A DNA stretch of 64,000 nucleotides, taken from NCBI GenBank assembly GCA_034766995.1, contig CM068316.1:13189500-13253499 (forward strand). Reading direction: 5' to 3'. The notes beneath the pieces are model-generated. The model was given only the letters and a program-made list of their open reading frames with translations. It searched no databases and was not told the DNA's origin. This DNA comes from Acanthacorydalis orientalis (lineage: Eukaryota > Arthropoda > Insecta > Megaloptera > Corydalidae). The translations under genes were made by a program, and so were the position numbers. Positions 1 to 10,699 of this stretch are shown one piece after another. Positions within the stretch are counted from its first letter, which is position 1; each line of letters starts with the position of its first letter.

Positions 1-39
<39 letters not shown>

Positions 40-159
40 ATATTTGTATATTTGTTTATTTATCGTTACTCTCTATTTATTTATATCTTTTATGTTATAC
101 TCAAGTTACAGCAAAATATTAATTTAAATGCTCCCGCGAATGTCTAGAAAATTTAGCTT

Positions 160-204
<45 letters not shown>

Positions 205-1588
205 CGCACTGAGCATAAATAAGATGTGTATAGTGTAAGTATCTTATAGTACTGTTTCTTATAATCTTCTTTATTTTAAAAATCAAAAGGAAAAAAGAAA
301 GGTCATTTAATTAAGTATGCATTATTTATACATATACGTGTCTATGAATTTTTGTACATACATACGTGTGTATATATATATATAATATACACACACGCAC
401 ACATACACACAAACGTACTAGAACACAAGTACATGGTTAACTTTTTTTTACAGTAATTGACTGAACACATTGTTTTTTAAATGTTGAATACCTATAAGTT
501 ACGTTAAGATTGTAAGGTGTGTAATATAAAATTATAAGATGATGGAACACTAAAATTACTGAATTAACAAAATATACGAAAAATTAATTAGCGTATAATG
601 CTCTTTTATACAGAGCATAAGTTGAAAAGATGCCGTGTTTGTATATGCTCGTTTACGCGTTTACGTTGGCGTACATTCTGTTTATTTGGTATCAATTTTC
701 TTTGTATCTTTATGCTCAAGGATTAGGATTTTCTGCCGACAGTTATCTTTTACTTAGATCTTTTCTTTTAAGTTTCATGTAAGCTATTATCTACCATTTT
801 GCCTCTGAATTATATTCGAAAAGAATGACTTACATTTTGAAACGGTTTTTCATGTTGTAATTATATAATTTTCGAGGAAAATGAAACGTCTGTAGTACTT
901 AATTTATCAAATAATTAAACACTGACGTTTGATACTTTCATTTCTTATAAACGTTGTTAATTTTTATTTTTTGTGTAAGTTTGTATCCCATTTTAGATTT
1001 TATTTATTGCTGATTTAGGTATCAGTTAACATTATTATATTTCGTTATATTTGTATGTTACTCACTGATTATAACAGAGTAACATCACTCAAATGTCTAG
1101 TTTTGAATTAGTAATTTTAAAATTTAACTGAAAATATGTGTTGTAAAAACAAATGAAAAATACTGGAACTTTTCTTATCGATGCCGGTTTGGGGGAAAAT
1201 ATAAAGTTCATTAATGCGATTTTTTTTGTAGTATTAAGTCAGAAAACATGTTTCGAATTATACTACTTTTTTAGTTGATATACTTCTTAATACTTTTAAA
1301 GTAAAACGAAAAAAAAATGAATGATTTCTATTTTACACTTCAGAAAATGTATGTAATAAATGTACCAGAGAGAAAAAATACAACTTATTTCATATTTTAT
1401 GAATTTGTTATCATATTTTCTACTGAAATGTTCGTGGAAATCTTAATCAAGTCATATCGTTAAAGAATTTGAAATTATTGTTATGTATATAAAACCTTAA
1501 TTGCTTTTTGTTGTTTTTAGATACGTTTGTATGTAGAAAAGTTGTGGAATGTTTCAACGAGAAATGTAAATAAAAGATTACGAATATG

Positions 1589-1633
<45 letters not shown>

Positions 1634-2605
1634 ATATAACACTTTTATTTTCCTTGTAATCGACTTTTCTTATTCCATAAATTACAATTTTCTACTTTGA
1701 GAAATCTATCCGCCTAATGAAACATATCGAAATCAAGTAAAGAAAAAGATCACATATATTTTATCGGATTAGTATAAAGACAAATTATAATTTATTACAA
1801 AAATAAGTAATTATAATGATATGTAAATTCCAATTATAAAAAATAAATGTTTTGTTTATAGTAGAAAAAAATATATAACATTGCCACTAGACACATTTAT
1901 GCGGAGTGACTTATAATCCCATTTATATACAAGTTAATTCATTCAACATGAATGAATGTCGCATGCGTTTGTAAGAGGATGATACTGGATATACCTACAC
2001 ATTCTAATTATAAATTATGACACCTTGAAAACAGTGAAACTAACAATGACACGTCATTGTAAATGTATTCTTCTAGATTCAGTATTAACACTTTTATATT
2101 TTTGGCATTCCAGTTATTAAAACATTCATGTATATTTTCTCATGTATGTATGTATATATATACATACGTGTATGCTTACTTGTTTTATATGTGTGTATAT
2201 AAATAAATATGTTTTAAGAGACGTGATGTTCAACATTTTAATTTGATGAAAATATAATGATACTTGACTGTGTAAGTGTAATCAGAAAATCAAATGTTAA
2301 TACTGTACGTATCAAACTTTCTTTTTATTTACTGTATATTTGTTACTTTTATATGATTATTATTTATTTTTGATATCCGCGTCTTAAAACAAGTATGGAT
2401 ATATAGAAAATGTAATAGATTTTTATTTACAGCGACTGAAAAAAGTCTGCAAATGTGCATAAATAGATTTAAATTAGTGTTTTTTTTTTTTTAGAAAAAA
2501 ATAACGATCAGAAAAATCTAAATCATATTTAATGTGATCATTTATTTGTAAATTTTATGTAAATAAAACCAGTCACAATACAATTCTGACACTGGTTAAA
2601 TTCAC
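1..2605. other. AT-rich intergenic DNA
   Basis: No coding region could be supported here. The stretch holds (TA)n tracts at about 1-35, 165-192 (running into a TG run) and 1590-1631, plus a mixed TATA/CACA patch near 365-405. All open frames are short and interrupted. Confidence 0.7.
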
Positions 2606-3320
2606 TTTCACAAACGACTTTTCTTTCGTCTCACAAAACACAGAGCCTTTTTCTTGTCAAAAATATTCAGTAAGATACTATTAGATTGATAGAAAAATAA
2701 TTACGGTAAATGACCGTGGAAATGAAGTGGTCTAGAACTTTTGGATGACTAACGTCTAACTTTTGTGCAAGCTCTCGAATTGTTTTGTATGGTTCTGATT
2801 TAATTAACGCCTTCAGTTGGTCGATATGAACTGAAGAATTCCCGCCACCTGTATCTTCTTAAATCCCCATTATGAAATTTTTGAAATCACCATTATACCT
2901 TAACAGTATCCACACCAAAAGTAAGCATGTTCTTATTTACTTCTTTTCCATCATTAATTCATTATCCCAATTTGAAGCAAAATTAATAATAAAACCAAAG
3001 TCGATATTACCAAAATACAGACTGAAAAATGCACTTTAAAATGATATTAACATAAACACGATGAAATTACACTTTAATTGAAAAAATTAAGGTTATAATT
3101 CAGAAAACAAAAACCGCAAGTATTTTCTTATCAACCTAGAAATGTAGCTGCTAAGGTACAGACAAATCTGTTTTTTTCTGTAACTTGATGCTCGATATGA
3201 TGGCATTGCCATCCAAAAGCACATAGATAACAATCAAAAATGATCAATAATAATTTACTAAATATTTTTGACCAGAACTTTTTTATGGTTTATGATTTAA
3301 AAAAATAATTCATTTGTGAA
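2606..3320. mobile_element. Fold-back repeat copy A, split by a mariner insertion
   Basis: The left arm begins with a CTTTCACAAA-type end near 2608 and the right arm ends with AATTCATTTGTGAAAG near 3311. The two ends are near-perfect inverted complements. The right arm (about 3195-3318) shares the family signature seen at 7248-7602 and 17060-17372: a GGCATTGCCATC core, a run close to ATCAAAAATGATCAATAAT, then TTTTTATGGTTT and the end. The left arm is interrupted at 2684-3136 by an internally deleted mariner. No coding capacity is visible, so this is a non-autonomous inverted-repeat element. Arm limits are estimated by eye. Confidence 0.6.
2684..3136 (-). mobile_element. Internally deleted mariner element (about 453 bp)
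   Basis: The left end, GATTGATAGAAAAATAATTA, and the complement of the right end, GGTTGATAAGAAAATACTTG, are imperfect terminal inverted repeats of the mariner type. TA dinucleotides flank both ends (2682-2683 and 3137-3138), as expected for Tc1/mariner target duplication. On the minus strand a remnant reads TIRELAQKLDVSHPKVLDHF, the second helix-turn-helix of mariner transposases. The catalytic DDD region is missing. The element belongs to the same family as the copy at 7739-9261, with which it shares both ends and the leader. It lies inside a fold-back repeat, so it inserted after that repeat. Confidence 0.85.
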
Positions 3321-3510
3321 AGGCCATAATCTATATTCGTTAGTGTATTTTAAACACATATTTAAAGATATTATGTTATTATGTTGTTCTCTTTGTATTT
3401 AATGTTATTAATCATCATGTAAATAACTGTATGTTCGTAACATAATAATTTAAGAATTGTGTTGTAAAAAATAATTCACAGAAAGTAATGTCATTTAACA
3501 GACAGTAAAA

Positions 3511-3711
3511 ATTCCATGCTCGTCTACTACTGCGCAACGAGCATGGCTTTGAAATGCTGAACTTCATCCAACTTTCAAAGTCGTATCGTCCGTGCTAACT
3601 ATGATCACATGGTGTAATAAATGCTGCGTTTTGATTGGTTTTAATGAACAATTTGAAGCCGTGGCTGTCATGCAAGCCACAAGTCAAGATGAGAAGCATG
3701 TTTGTACATGC
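3511..3711. other. Stem-loop-rich island, unassigned
   Basis: This patch is less AT-rich than its surroundings and holds four perfect inverted repeats in series: CCATGCTCGT (3514-3523) with its complement at 3537-3546; CTTTGAAA (3547-3554) with its complement at 3573-3580; GTGGCT (3661-3666) with AGCCAC (3675-3680); GCATGT (3696-3701) with ACATGC (3706-3711). The first two hairpins abut without a gap. It could be a structured non-coding RNA or a degraded transposon end. No known RNA family was recognised. Confidence 0.4.
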
Positions 3712-4439
3712 ATCATAATTTTTAACCGGTGAACATAATATTTTTTTATGAAATTCTCTATTAACTTTACTTCATATAATAGTTTGAGTATTCGACATAT
3801 TTTCTTTCATTAGTAAATAGACCTTCTCACAAAGATCATTAAATTTATTTATGTAATATTTTCTTTTGATAATTCTACTAGTCTTTTTCTTATCCAATTT
3901 TTACAAGAACAAATGATTTTATTGAACGCACAAGTAACTTATCTTTTCTCACCGCGCTTTTTTCTATTTCAAGATTAATTCTTTTGTTTCCAAAACGTCG
4001 TCTATGATTTTTGTATCTTTTGCATTTGGTCCAATCCTTCATTTTGCAGACAATTAATTGATTTTTTTGAGATATAAGAATTTTCAGTTTCTCTATCTTT
4101 GGCTTTGAAGGGTGTACAGACACTTAGTACTTTTTAAAAATTCATAGAAGGTTTGCTATTAATATTTTTAGATTCACAAAGTGTTCTTTCATTTTGAAGT
4201 AATTAACTTTACCATGTTTATTGATAGTTCACCCTTCCATTTCACTAGGCTGTTTTTATAAGATAAATATCTATTGTAGTAGTTGTTATTTACTTAATAT
4301 TGTTTTTTAAATACATTTTACTACGAATTACGGTATAATAATATATTTTTGTCAACCGAAGCCCAACAAAATTACATTAATTACATTTGTACACATACTT
4401 TTTATCATATTTTTATAATCAGTTAATTTTAATGTTATG

Positions 4440-4442
<3 letters not shown>
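3712..4442. other. AT-rich intergenic DNA
   Basis: No gene is supported. A 77-codon frame on the minus strand (3890-4123) is lysine-rich, matches no recognised domain and is probably chance. Confidence 0.6.

Positions 4443-4508
<66 letters not shown>
4443..4508. repeat. (TA)n microsatellite, about 33 units
   Basis: A perfect TA run that directly abuts the left end of the mariner remnant at 4509. Confidence 0.97.
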
Positions 4509-4511
<3 letters not shown>

Positions 4512-5332
4512 GTTAATCCATAAGTTCATAGCGTTTTTATTAAATTTAAAATTTATTTTTTTTAAATAAAATACATAAATTATCCAATAATATATTCTCC
4601 TCGATTGTTTACGATTGTCTTCCAACGTTCTGGCAATTTTTCACTTCCACGTCTGAAGAAATTTGGTGGTTTGGTGGCGAAGAAATTGTCAAACCAATCT
4701 TGAAGAGCAGCCTCGTTATTAAAGGTGATTCCTCAGAGATTGTTTGATAGAGAGCGGAAAAGACGAAAATCGGATGGAGCAAGATCAGGAGAATAGGGTG
4801 GATATGGAATAAACTCTTCACCAAGCTTTTGAATAGCCGCTTATGTCATGTTAGCATAATATGGACGGCATTATTATACTACAAAATCACTTGATCCTGT
4901 CTTCAAGGTCGATTTTTTTCGAATTTCAGCCTTAAGGCGACGGAGTTGTTGGTAATAAACCTCGGCAGTATTGGTTGACATGGATCATCGTGAACTGATG
5001 CGTTGAACGGCCTTCATCAAAGTGGGTTGGTGTTCCTGAACGTGGAGAATCATTCATGTCAAAATGGCCCTCTTTTAAACGAGAAAACCATTTTCGCGCT
5101 GTATTTTTCCCGATAGCGTTCCCTCAGTAAACGTCAGAAATGGTTCTAGCTGCCTTTGATGCCTTAACTCCTCGATTAAACACAAACAAAATGATATGTC
5201 GGAAATGTTCGTTTTTTTGTACTTGACACTCCATTTTTCTTAACCAACTCTCAATACAATCTTTCTATAAATTGAAAAATTCAAAAAGTATTAAATAAAA
5301 CAATAGTACGATATTAAAATGACATTATGATA

Positions 5333-5333
<1 letters not shown>
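4509..5333 (-). mobile_element. Degenerate mariner element between two (TA)n tracts
   Basis: The left end reads TTGGGTTAATCCATAAGTTC, a terminal repeat type seen on insect mariner elements. No matching inverted copy was found at the right border before the (TA)n tract at 5334, so that end has diverged or been lost. The interior encodes a broken transposase on the minus strand (separate entry). Both borders lie against TA microsatellites, and TA is the mariner target dinucleotide. Confidence 0.8.
4580..5234 (-). pseudogene. Mariner transposase pseudogene (internal deletion, catalytic residues lost)
   Basis: Read on the minus strand from the ATG at 5234, the N-terminal part shows the mariner DNA-binding region, including RHIILFVFNRGVKASKAART and KWFSRLKEGHFDMNDSPRSG. 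After HFDEGR the sequence jumps to AEVYYQQLRRLKAEIRKK, so about 70-80 residues holding the first catalytic aspartate are deleted. The block that should read HDNARPH is degraded to YNNAVHIM, with Asp changed to Asn. The third motif is kept as YSPDLAPSDFRLFR. The C-terminus ends KLPERWKTIVNNRGEYIIG followed by a stop. There are also frameshifts and stops. The remnant is about 655 nt, against roughly 1 kb for an intact mariner transposase, and cannot be active. Confidence 0.9.

Positions 5334-5388
<55 letters not shown>
5334..5388. repeat. (TA)n microsatellite with one TATG interruption
   Basis: This is the right-hand TA tract bordering the mariner remnant, interrupted once by a GTAT step near 5373. 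Confidence 0.95.
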
Positions 5389-6890
5389 GCTGTTTAAGTT
5401 ACTTTTAACTATTGCAATATTTTCCAATTGACTTGTACGTGTATGTACTTTGTTAAATCGTGTTTATGACAAAACAGTGATTAAATTTCTTATTTTTCAA
5501 ATAAAAATTATGAAATTATTAACAGTCGATACTTCATTTAGAATGACCAGTGAAATGAAAACCTAATATAATAAATTTAGATTATATTTGTATAATCTAT
5601 GCACAGTTTACACACATCTACAGCACATGTATCTTTTTATTTCGCATTAAAAAAAATCACTGGATTAGACATTTATGTAGCATAACAATAGAATAATTGT
5701 ATATGAATATTTATGACATTCTATATTTTTGCTTTGTTCAGTTATAAAAACGGAACTTCTATGTAATTCGATAATATAGAATTGTAGTATAAAAAAAGAG
5801 AATTTATTTTATAAATGCGGTTTTTGTTTAACACGTACACAATAAAATTATTTATTTATGGTATAATAATATTCAAAGTGTGCCATTATTTTAAATAACA
5901 GTTTGGAACGCAGGTGTATAACGGTGTTGTCTTAAGAGTTTTCTGATCTTAAACTCGGAAAGTTTTCTCTAGAGAACACGGTATTACGTAAAAGAAAATT
6001 GCTTAGCTTGGATATATGAGAATAATTTGTTGAGATGGACGGTTGTGAGCACGCTGTTTATTTTCACGTTTAGTTATTATTATTAAACATTATTTTCTAG
6101 TTTAATATGCAATTAGCAATGCATCTTGTAAAATAAGAATAATATTCTTAGTTATTTTATATTTTTATATAAAAATATTCTTCATTAATCTATTATCTAG
6201 CTGATTATGAAGTGAAATATGAAGAAAAAATTGAATCATTTTTATTTTACAAATTTGTATCCGTGCCGAAGTGTAAATAGTATCAAATAGTTTTCGAATT
6301 TTTTTTTCTTTTTTATATGTGAGTTGTATCGTAGAACATTTTAAAACAGTTTAGTAATTTATTTAATATTCATCTTTTTGTCGATAAAGTTGTCTTATAT
6401 CTTTGAATTAATCTTAATTTTAAAAAAACTTGTGTTTCATTCAGAAAATCTATTCGTTAGCGTTAAATTAGTAGTTGAACTGTTGATTTTTCTTCTAAAT
6501 GTTCAATAAATATTTGAACAAAAGGTACATTCAAGTCATATGAAGAAAATTGTTCGAGGTTACTACATATCGCCTCTTCATTTATTTGAGAATTGATTTT
6601 GATGACATGAGATCTGGCACATTTTGTTGAAGGATAGCTTTTGTTTTATCATCAGTGCCATTTTAAACATTTGTTGTGTGTAGAGTTCGAGAGAGTGATA
6701 AATTCTTTTTTTTTAAATTCTGAATTATTTTAATATTCACATTTAAGTTACTGTCATTCTATTCAACTACGATCAACTTGGTAATATAATAGTTTGAGCA
6801 CTAAACTATCTGAAAATAACGCATGTATTGAAATGGGTCATAGTTGAATACGATTGCAGTAATCTAACGGTGAATACTCGAATATGATTA
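5389..6890. other. AT-rich intergenic DNA
   Basis: I see no gene, strong repeat or RNA in this stretch. Confidence 0.6.
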
Positions 6891-7100
6891 CATTTCAATG
6901 GCGATACAAACATCTCAAAACGCTAAGATGCAGAAATATTTGTTTAAGTACAAAACTTCTTACTTAATCATCTTTTGAGTTCTTTAACACTGACAGCGTT
7001 ATTCACAATGGTCAGTAATCATTTATTGAATCTTTTTAATTAGGAAAAATTATATAGTTTGTGCAAGTGTAAAAAATTCAGTTGTGAAAGTGAATTTAGA
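6891..7100. mobile_element. Fold-back repeat copy B, degenerate
   Basis: The right arm (about 7008-7096) carries the family signature AGTAATCATTTATTGAA, then GTTTGTGCAAGTG, and ends AGTTGTGAAAGTGAATTT. The centre CATTTCAATGGCGATAC near 6891 matches the equivalent centre of copy C. The outer left arm is poorly preserved. The limits are approximate. Confidence 0.5.
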
Positions 7101-7247
7101 TTTCGTAAATCAGCTTTTGTATTCTTATTTTCAGTTCCTTGTACATCACACACACACGTCACTTCTTGTATATTAATACACTTAAGCTCGCTTTTTTGAT
7201 TTAATGTACAATAAAAACACAATGCAGTTCTAGACCTGTGGTTAATT

Positions 7248-7602
7248 CTCTTTCACAAATGACTCTTATTTCACAAATCAGAAAACACTTTTCTGATCAA
7301 AAATGTCCAATAAATGATTATGGATCGGTTTTTGTAGTTGCTTATACACATTTCGATGGTGATATCATCGTCAAAGCGCTAAAGTACAGATTATTTATTA
7401 ACTAATCAGAACCTTAGCAAAAAGTTATACGTCAGAGTAGGGAAAAGCTCGCAGATTTGTCTGTACGTGTGGGTATTCTGGGGATGAAGGTATTGCCATC
7501 AAAATGACCATAAGAAACAATCAAGAATCGTTTATGAACATTTTTAATCAGAAAAAAATTTGTGGTTTGTGCGGCGAGTGAATAATTCATTTGTAAAATT
7601 AA
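7248..7602. mobile_element. Fold-back repeat copy C, most complete
   Basis: The left arm (about 7248-7372: CTTTCACAAATGA, then TCTGATCAAAAATGTCCAAT, then CATTTCGATGGTGATATC) is the approximate inverted complement of the right arm (about 7475-7602), which ends AATAATTCATTTGTAAAAT. Each arm is roughly 125-150 bp around a short unique centre. No protein is encoded. The structure is that of a long-inverted-repeat MITE or fold-back element, and copies recur at 2606, 6891, 16335, 17060, 58430 and 61377. Confidence 0.7.
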
Positions 7603-7673
7603 TGATCGATATTTTATTATTTATATTTGTTTTATTCTATTAGATCTTTAAAATTGTGTATGTATTGCAATAA

Positions 7674-7676
<3 letters not shown>

Positions 7677-7738
<62 letters not shown>
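7677..7738. repeat. (TA)n microsatellite, about 31 units
   Basis: A TA tract immediately left of the mariner element that begins at 7739. Confidence 0.97.
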
Positions 7739-7742
<4 letters not shown>

Positions 7743-7923
7743 TGGTAGGAAAATAATTGCGGTTTTTATTTTCTGAATTTTGATCTTAATTTTTGTCAAT
7801 GAAAGTGTTATTTCATCGTATTCATGTTAATACCATTTTAAAGTGCATTTTTCGGTCTGTATTTTGGTAACATCAACTTTGGTTTTATTATTAATTTTAT
7901 TTGAAATTGGGCTATTGAATCAA

Positions 7924-8880
7924 CCCTTTGCGGACAGCAGCCCGAGCTTTTTTACCGTTCTGGGCGCCTATCTGCGGAGAGCAGTCAAAACATTTTACTG
8001 TTCTGGACGTGTATCTGCATATGGATTTGTTTTTGTCCTTGTCTCTATAGTCTACTACAGACATAGCAGTAAATAAACTGAAACATTATTATTAGCTTGG
8101 AAAAACTAGAAAATTGTAACAATGCTGAGTACTTGGGATACATCTACAACGAAAATTATAAACAGAAAAGTGCGTGGAGGTCCACCTGTTCAAATCGTAA
8201 AACCAAATCTAGTTATAAATTATAATAAATATATGGGGGTAGTTGATAGAGCCGACCAATATAGCTCTACATATTGCTTTTTGCGGAAATCGAATAAGTG
8301 GCGGAGAAAATTATTTTTTCCGGTGGCTAGAGATATGTACCATAAATGTTTATATATTGTACAAAACAGTTCAAAAAAACCACAACCAAAAACCGATGTT
8401 ACATTTGAAGTTTGTGCGGTGACTCGTCGATCAACTCGTTGGCGATTTTCGTAATGGATGTAAAACAGCTAATGAACCATTAAAATCTAGCGGGACAGAA
8501 AGGTTGAATAATCGTTTACACATCATTCGTCATGACGATGATGGAAAATGCAGATACTGTATTGTATGTTCAAACAGAAAAATGAAAGGATGAGGGAGAC
8601 AAACCCGTTATTATTGTGCTACATGTTCGAACAAACCATTTCAGCATATAGCCGACTCTTTTAAAAAATGCCATATTATACAGAATTTTAAAATAACAAA
8701 TTGAAGCTTATATTATTAATGAATATCTTGTCCATCATTTACCAAAGCTTTGTTCACTTACTAAAATGTATCAGTGTTATAACCGAATCTCCAAGCGTAT
8801 ATCATTTTCCCGCCACATACACCCAAAACATCTGATCCAGATGGTACGCTTGCGCGTCAGATAGTCCCGCCATCAAAGAA
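7924..8880 (+). mobile_element. piggyBac-like element nested in the mariner (internally deleted)
   Basis: The insertion begins CCCTTTGCGG and ends CATCAAAGAA, giving short imperfect terminal repeats that share CTTTG. It is flanked by TCAA (7920-7923) and TTAA (8881-8884), a mutated copy of the TTAA duplication typical of piggyBac. The related mariner at 2684 shows the empty site as a continuous AATGAATTAATGATGG (reverse complement), which confirms the boundaries. The interior retains only the C-terminal part of a piggyBac transposase. At 957 bp it is well short of an autonomous piggyBac element. Confidence 0.85.
8122..8703 (+). pseudogene. piggyBac transposase C-terminal remnant
   Basis: The first frame (8122-8454) reads MLSTWDTSTTKIINRKVRGG, then NYNKYMGVVDRADQYSSTYC and KWRRKLFFPVARDMYHKC. 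This corresponds to the end of the piggyBac DDE domain, where the family has NYNKYMGGVDxxDQ and a W-rich segment. After a frameshift or stop near 8454, another frame gives the Cys-rich C-terminal domain: KCRYCIVCSNRKMKG, an in-frame stop, then TRYYCATCSNKPFQHIADSF. The N-terminal two thirds and the first catalytic aspartates are absent. The gene is dead. Confidence 0.85.
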
Positions 8881-8886
8881 TTAAAG

Positions 8887-9220
8887 ATGGAAAAGATGCA
8901 AATAAGAGAAAATTTCTTGTACGAATTCAAAACGGATGGTAAAGTATCAGAAACTGTTCGTAAACTAAACGATGTTTTTTGTGTGGGTACTGTTAAAAAA
9001 CGTATGGTACAATGGTGGTTTCAGAAATTTTGTGCTGGGTATTGTTTTGCCTTGAAGGTGAAGAAGGTCGCGGGAGTTTTTCAGTTCCTAACGACTAACT
9101 GAAAGCGTTAATTGAATCCGAACCACGCACAACAATTCGAGATCTTGCACAAAAGTTAAGCGTTAGTCATCCAACAGTTCTTGATCACTTAAAACAACTT
9201 AAATTTAAAAATGTATATGA
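8887..9220 (+). pseudogene. Mariner transposase N-terminal remnant
   Basis: The frame from the ATG at 8887 reads MEKMQIRENFLYEFKTDGKV, then VKKRMVQWWFQKFCAGYC, the first helix-turn-helix of mariner transposases. It shifts frame after the FCAG block. A second frame continues with ALIESEPRTTIRDLAQKL and SVSHPTVLDHLKQL, the second helix-turn-helix. About 100 residues are recognisable of the usual ~345. The DDD domain is missing. Confidence 0.88.
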
Positions 9221-9258
9221 ATTTGAAGGTCATAAACCCCAATTATTTTTCTATCAAC

Positions 9259-9261
<3 letters not shown>

Positions 9262-9311
<50 letters not shown>
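9262..9311. repeat. (TA)n microsatellite, about 24 units
   Basis: A TA tract directly right of the mariner end, followed by TACATACATACA. Confidence 0.97.
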
Positions 9312-9316
<5 letters not shown>

Positions 9317-9324
9317 CATACATA

Positions 9325-10470
9325 CACACACTTGAGTCCTATAAAGTCAGTTTTTATGTTTGTGTAATTAATAAAATTTATAAAACCATACATTAACAAA
9401 AGTAATACTGAAAACATTTTCGTACATTCTTTGTTGGAAACTTTATTTAATTTGCTAATACCAGTGTATTTAAAAGGTCAAACTTACCGTACTGCACATT
9501 TTTCAAATGTATTTTAATGACCGATATAAAATTGAATGCAAGTATTCAATTAAATATTTGTGGGTGTTAACCATATGAATACATTTATTTTTCTGTGTAT
9601 CGAAAATTCGAAGCGCAATCACTCAGCTCTTGACAATACTCCGTAGTAAAGTTTGTTTATTACTTGTTATTTATTATAAATGTCAATAAAACGTGTGTAA
9701 AAGTCTGATTTTTTGTAATAATTCATTGTGAATATTGTTTTATTAGGGTTTTTTATATTCTCTTTCTAAAATGTGACCGATTTTTATCTTAAAAAGTTGT
9801 ACTTATGTCGAATGCAACAAATCGCTTATGTAATACTGAAGATATTTTTCACTCTGAAGGTCGAAGTTTTCTATCAATTCATAACTTCGTTGTTCCTTCG
9901 AGTGTAAGGTCATTACACTCACTTTGTGCGTTTTTCTATACAATATTGAAATCATCCGATTCATTTTTATTACATGTATTTAATTATTATGTATACTTCG
10001 GTTGCAAGTAAACCTCACAAGTAACGAGCGTTTCCCATACACCATTTGTTAAGAAACGACATTACGCTGGAATTTAGTACAATCCTAATCGATTACGGTT
10101 TATTTAAAAAAAATCCGACATACATTTACATTCAATTATAAAAAAAATCAAGCTTGCAAATAATTGTTTGTGGATAGTTTAACTAGTAAGCCGTGTTGTA
10201 ATTGGTATGGAATGCTATAAAAACGAACATGAAACCCCACGTTTTCACTTTGTATACACACGATTTCAATGTACTGCTAAGTGCGGATGTATTTCATTAT
10301 TCAGAAAACATTATGTAGATATAATTACAAAATCTGTACGAAATAGTCAGTTTCAAAATGAATAACATGCTCCAATGAATATCTTGTTGACTAAAAATAT
10401 ATCAGATCGTTCTATTATTATAATCTGTCGAGTAAATATCCTAAACGAGTTTGTGTGTGTGCATGCAGAC

Positions 10471-10474
<4 letters not shown>
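9325..10474. other. AT-rich intergenic DNA
   Basis: No gene is supported. A 68-codon frame at 9805-10011 has no recognisable domain. Confidence 0.6.

Positions 10475-10534
<60 letters not shown>
10475..10534. repeat. (TA)n microsatellite
   Basis: A TA run preceded by a TG-rich stretch (TTTGTGTGTGTGC). Confidence 0.96.
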
Positions 10535-10537
<3 letters not shown>

Positions 10538-10699
10538 GAACTATACAAGCACAAGTCTTAAATAAATTCGTAATATTATGGCATTTATTCAAACCAATGA
10601 AAATGATTTGAATTAATAACTACGTTTATGATTAAAATTGAAAAAATATTAAACGATTTGATTTTTATGTAAGTGTTTAACTCTTTCTAGTATACATTA

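Larger units (their letters stand above)
7739..9261 (+). mobile_element. Mariner element carrying a nested piggyBac insertion
   Basis: The left end AGGTTGGTAGGAAAATAATT and the complement of the right end GGGTTGATAGAAAAATAATT are matching mariner terminal inverted repeats. Both abut long (TA)n tracts. The leader at about 7770-7919 matches, in reverse complement, the copy at 2684-3136. Only the N-terminal helix-turn-helix part of the transposase survives (8887-9220), after which the sequence runs straight into the right terminal repeat, so the catalytic domain is deleted. At 7924-8880 the element is interrupted by a piggyBac-derived sequence. Confidence 0.88.

Noticed and set aside
4387..4625. 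Open frames crossing a TA tract
   Set aside because: The IYIYIY core comes from (TA)n. The same holds for similar frames at 9205-9417, 10353-10611, 13860-14072, 14205-14429, 21607-21822, 31294-31555 and 43193-43414.
4609..4824. 71-codon minus-strand frame
   Set aside because: It is a shadow in another frame of the mariner transposase remnant, whose YSPDLAPSDF frame is the meaningful one.
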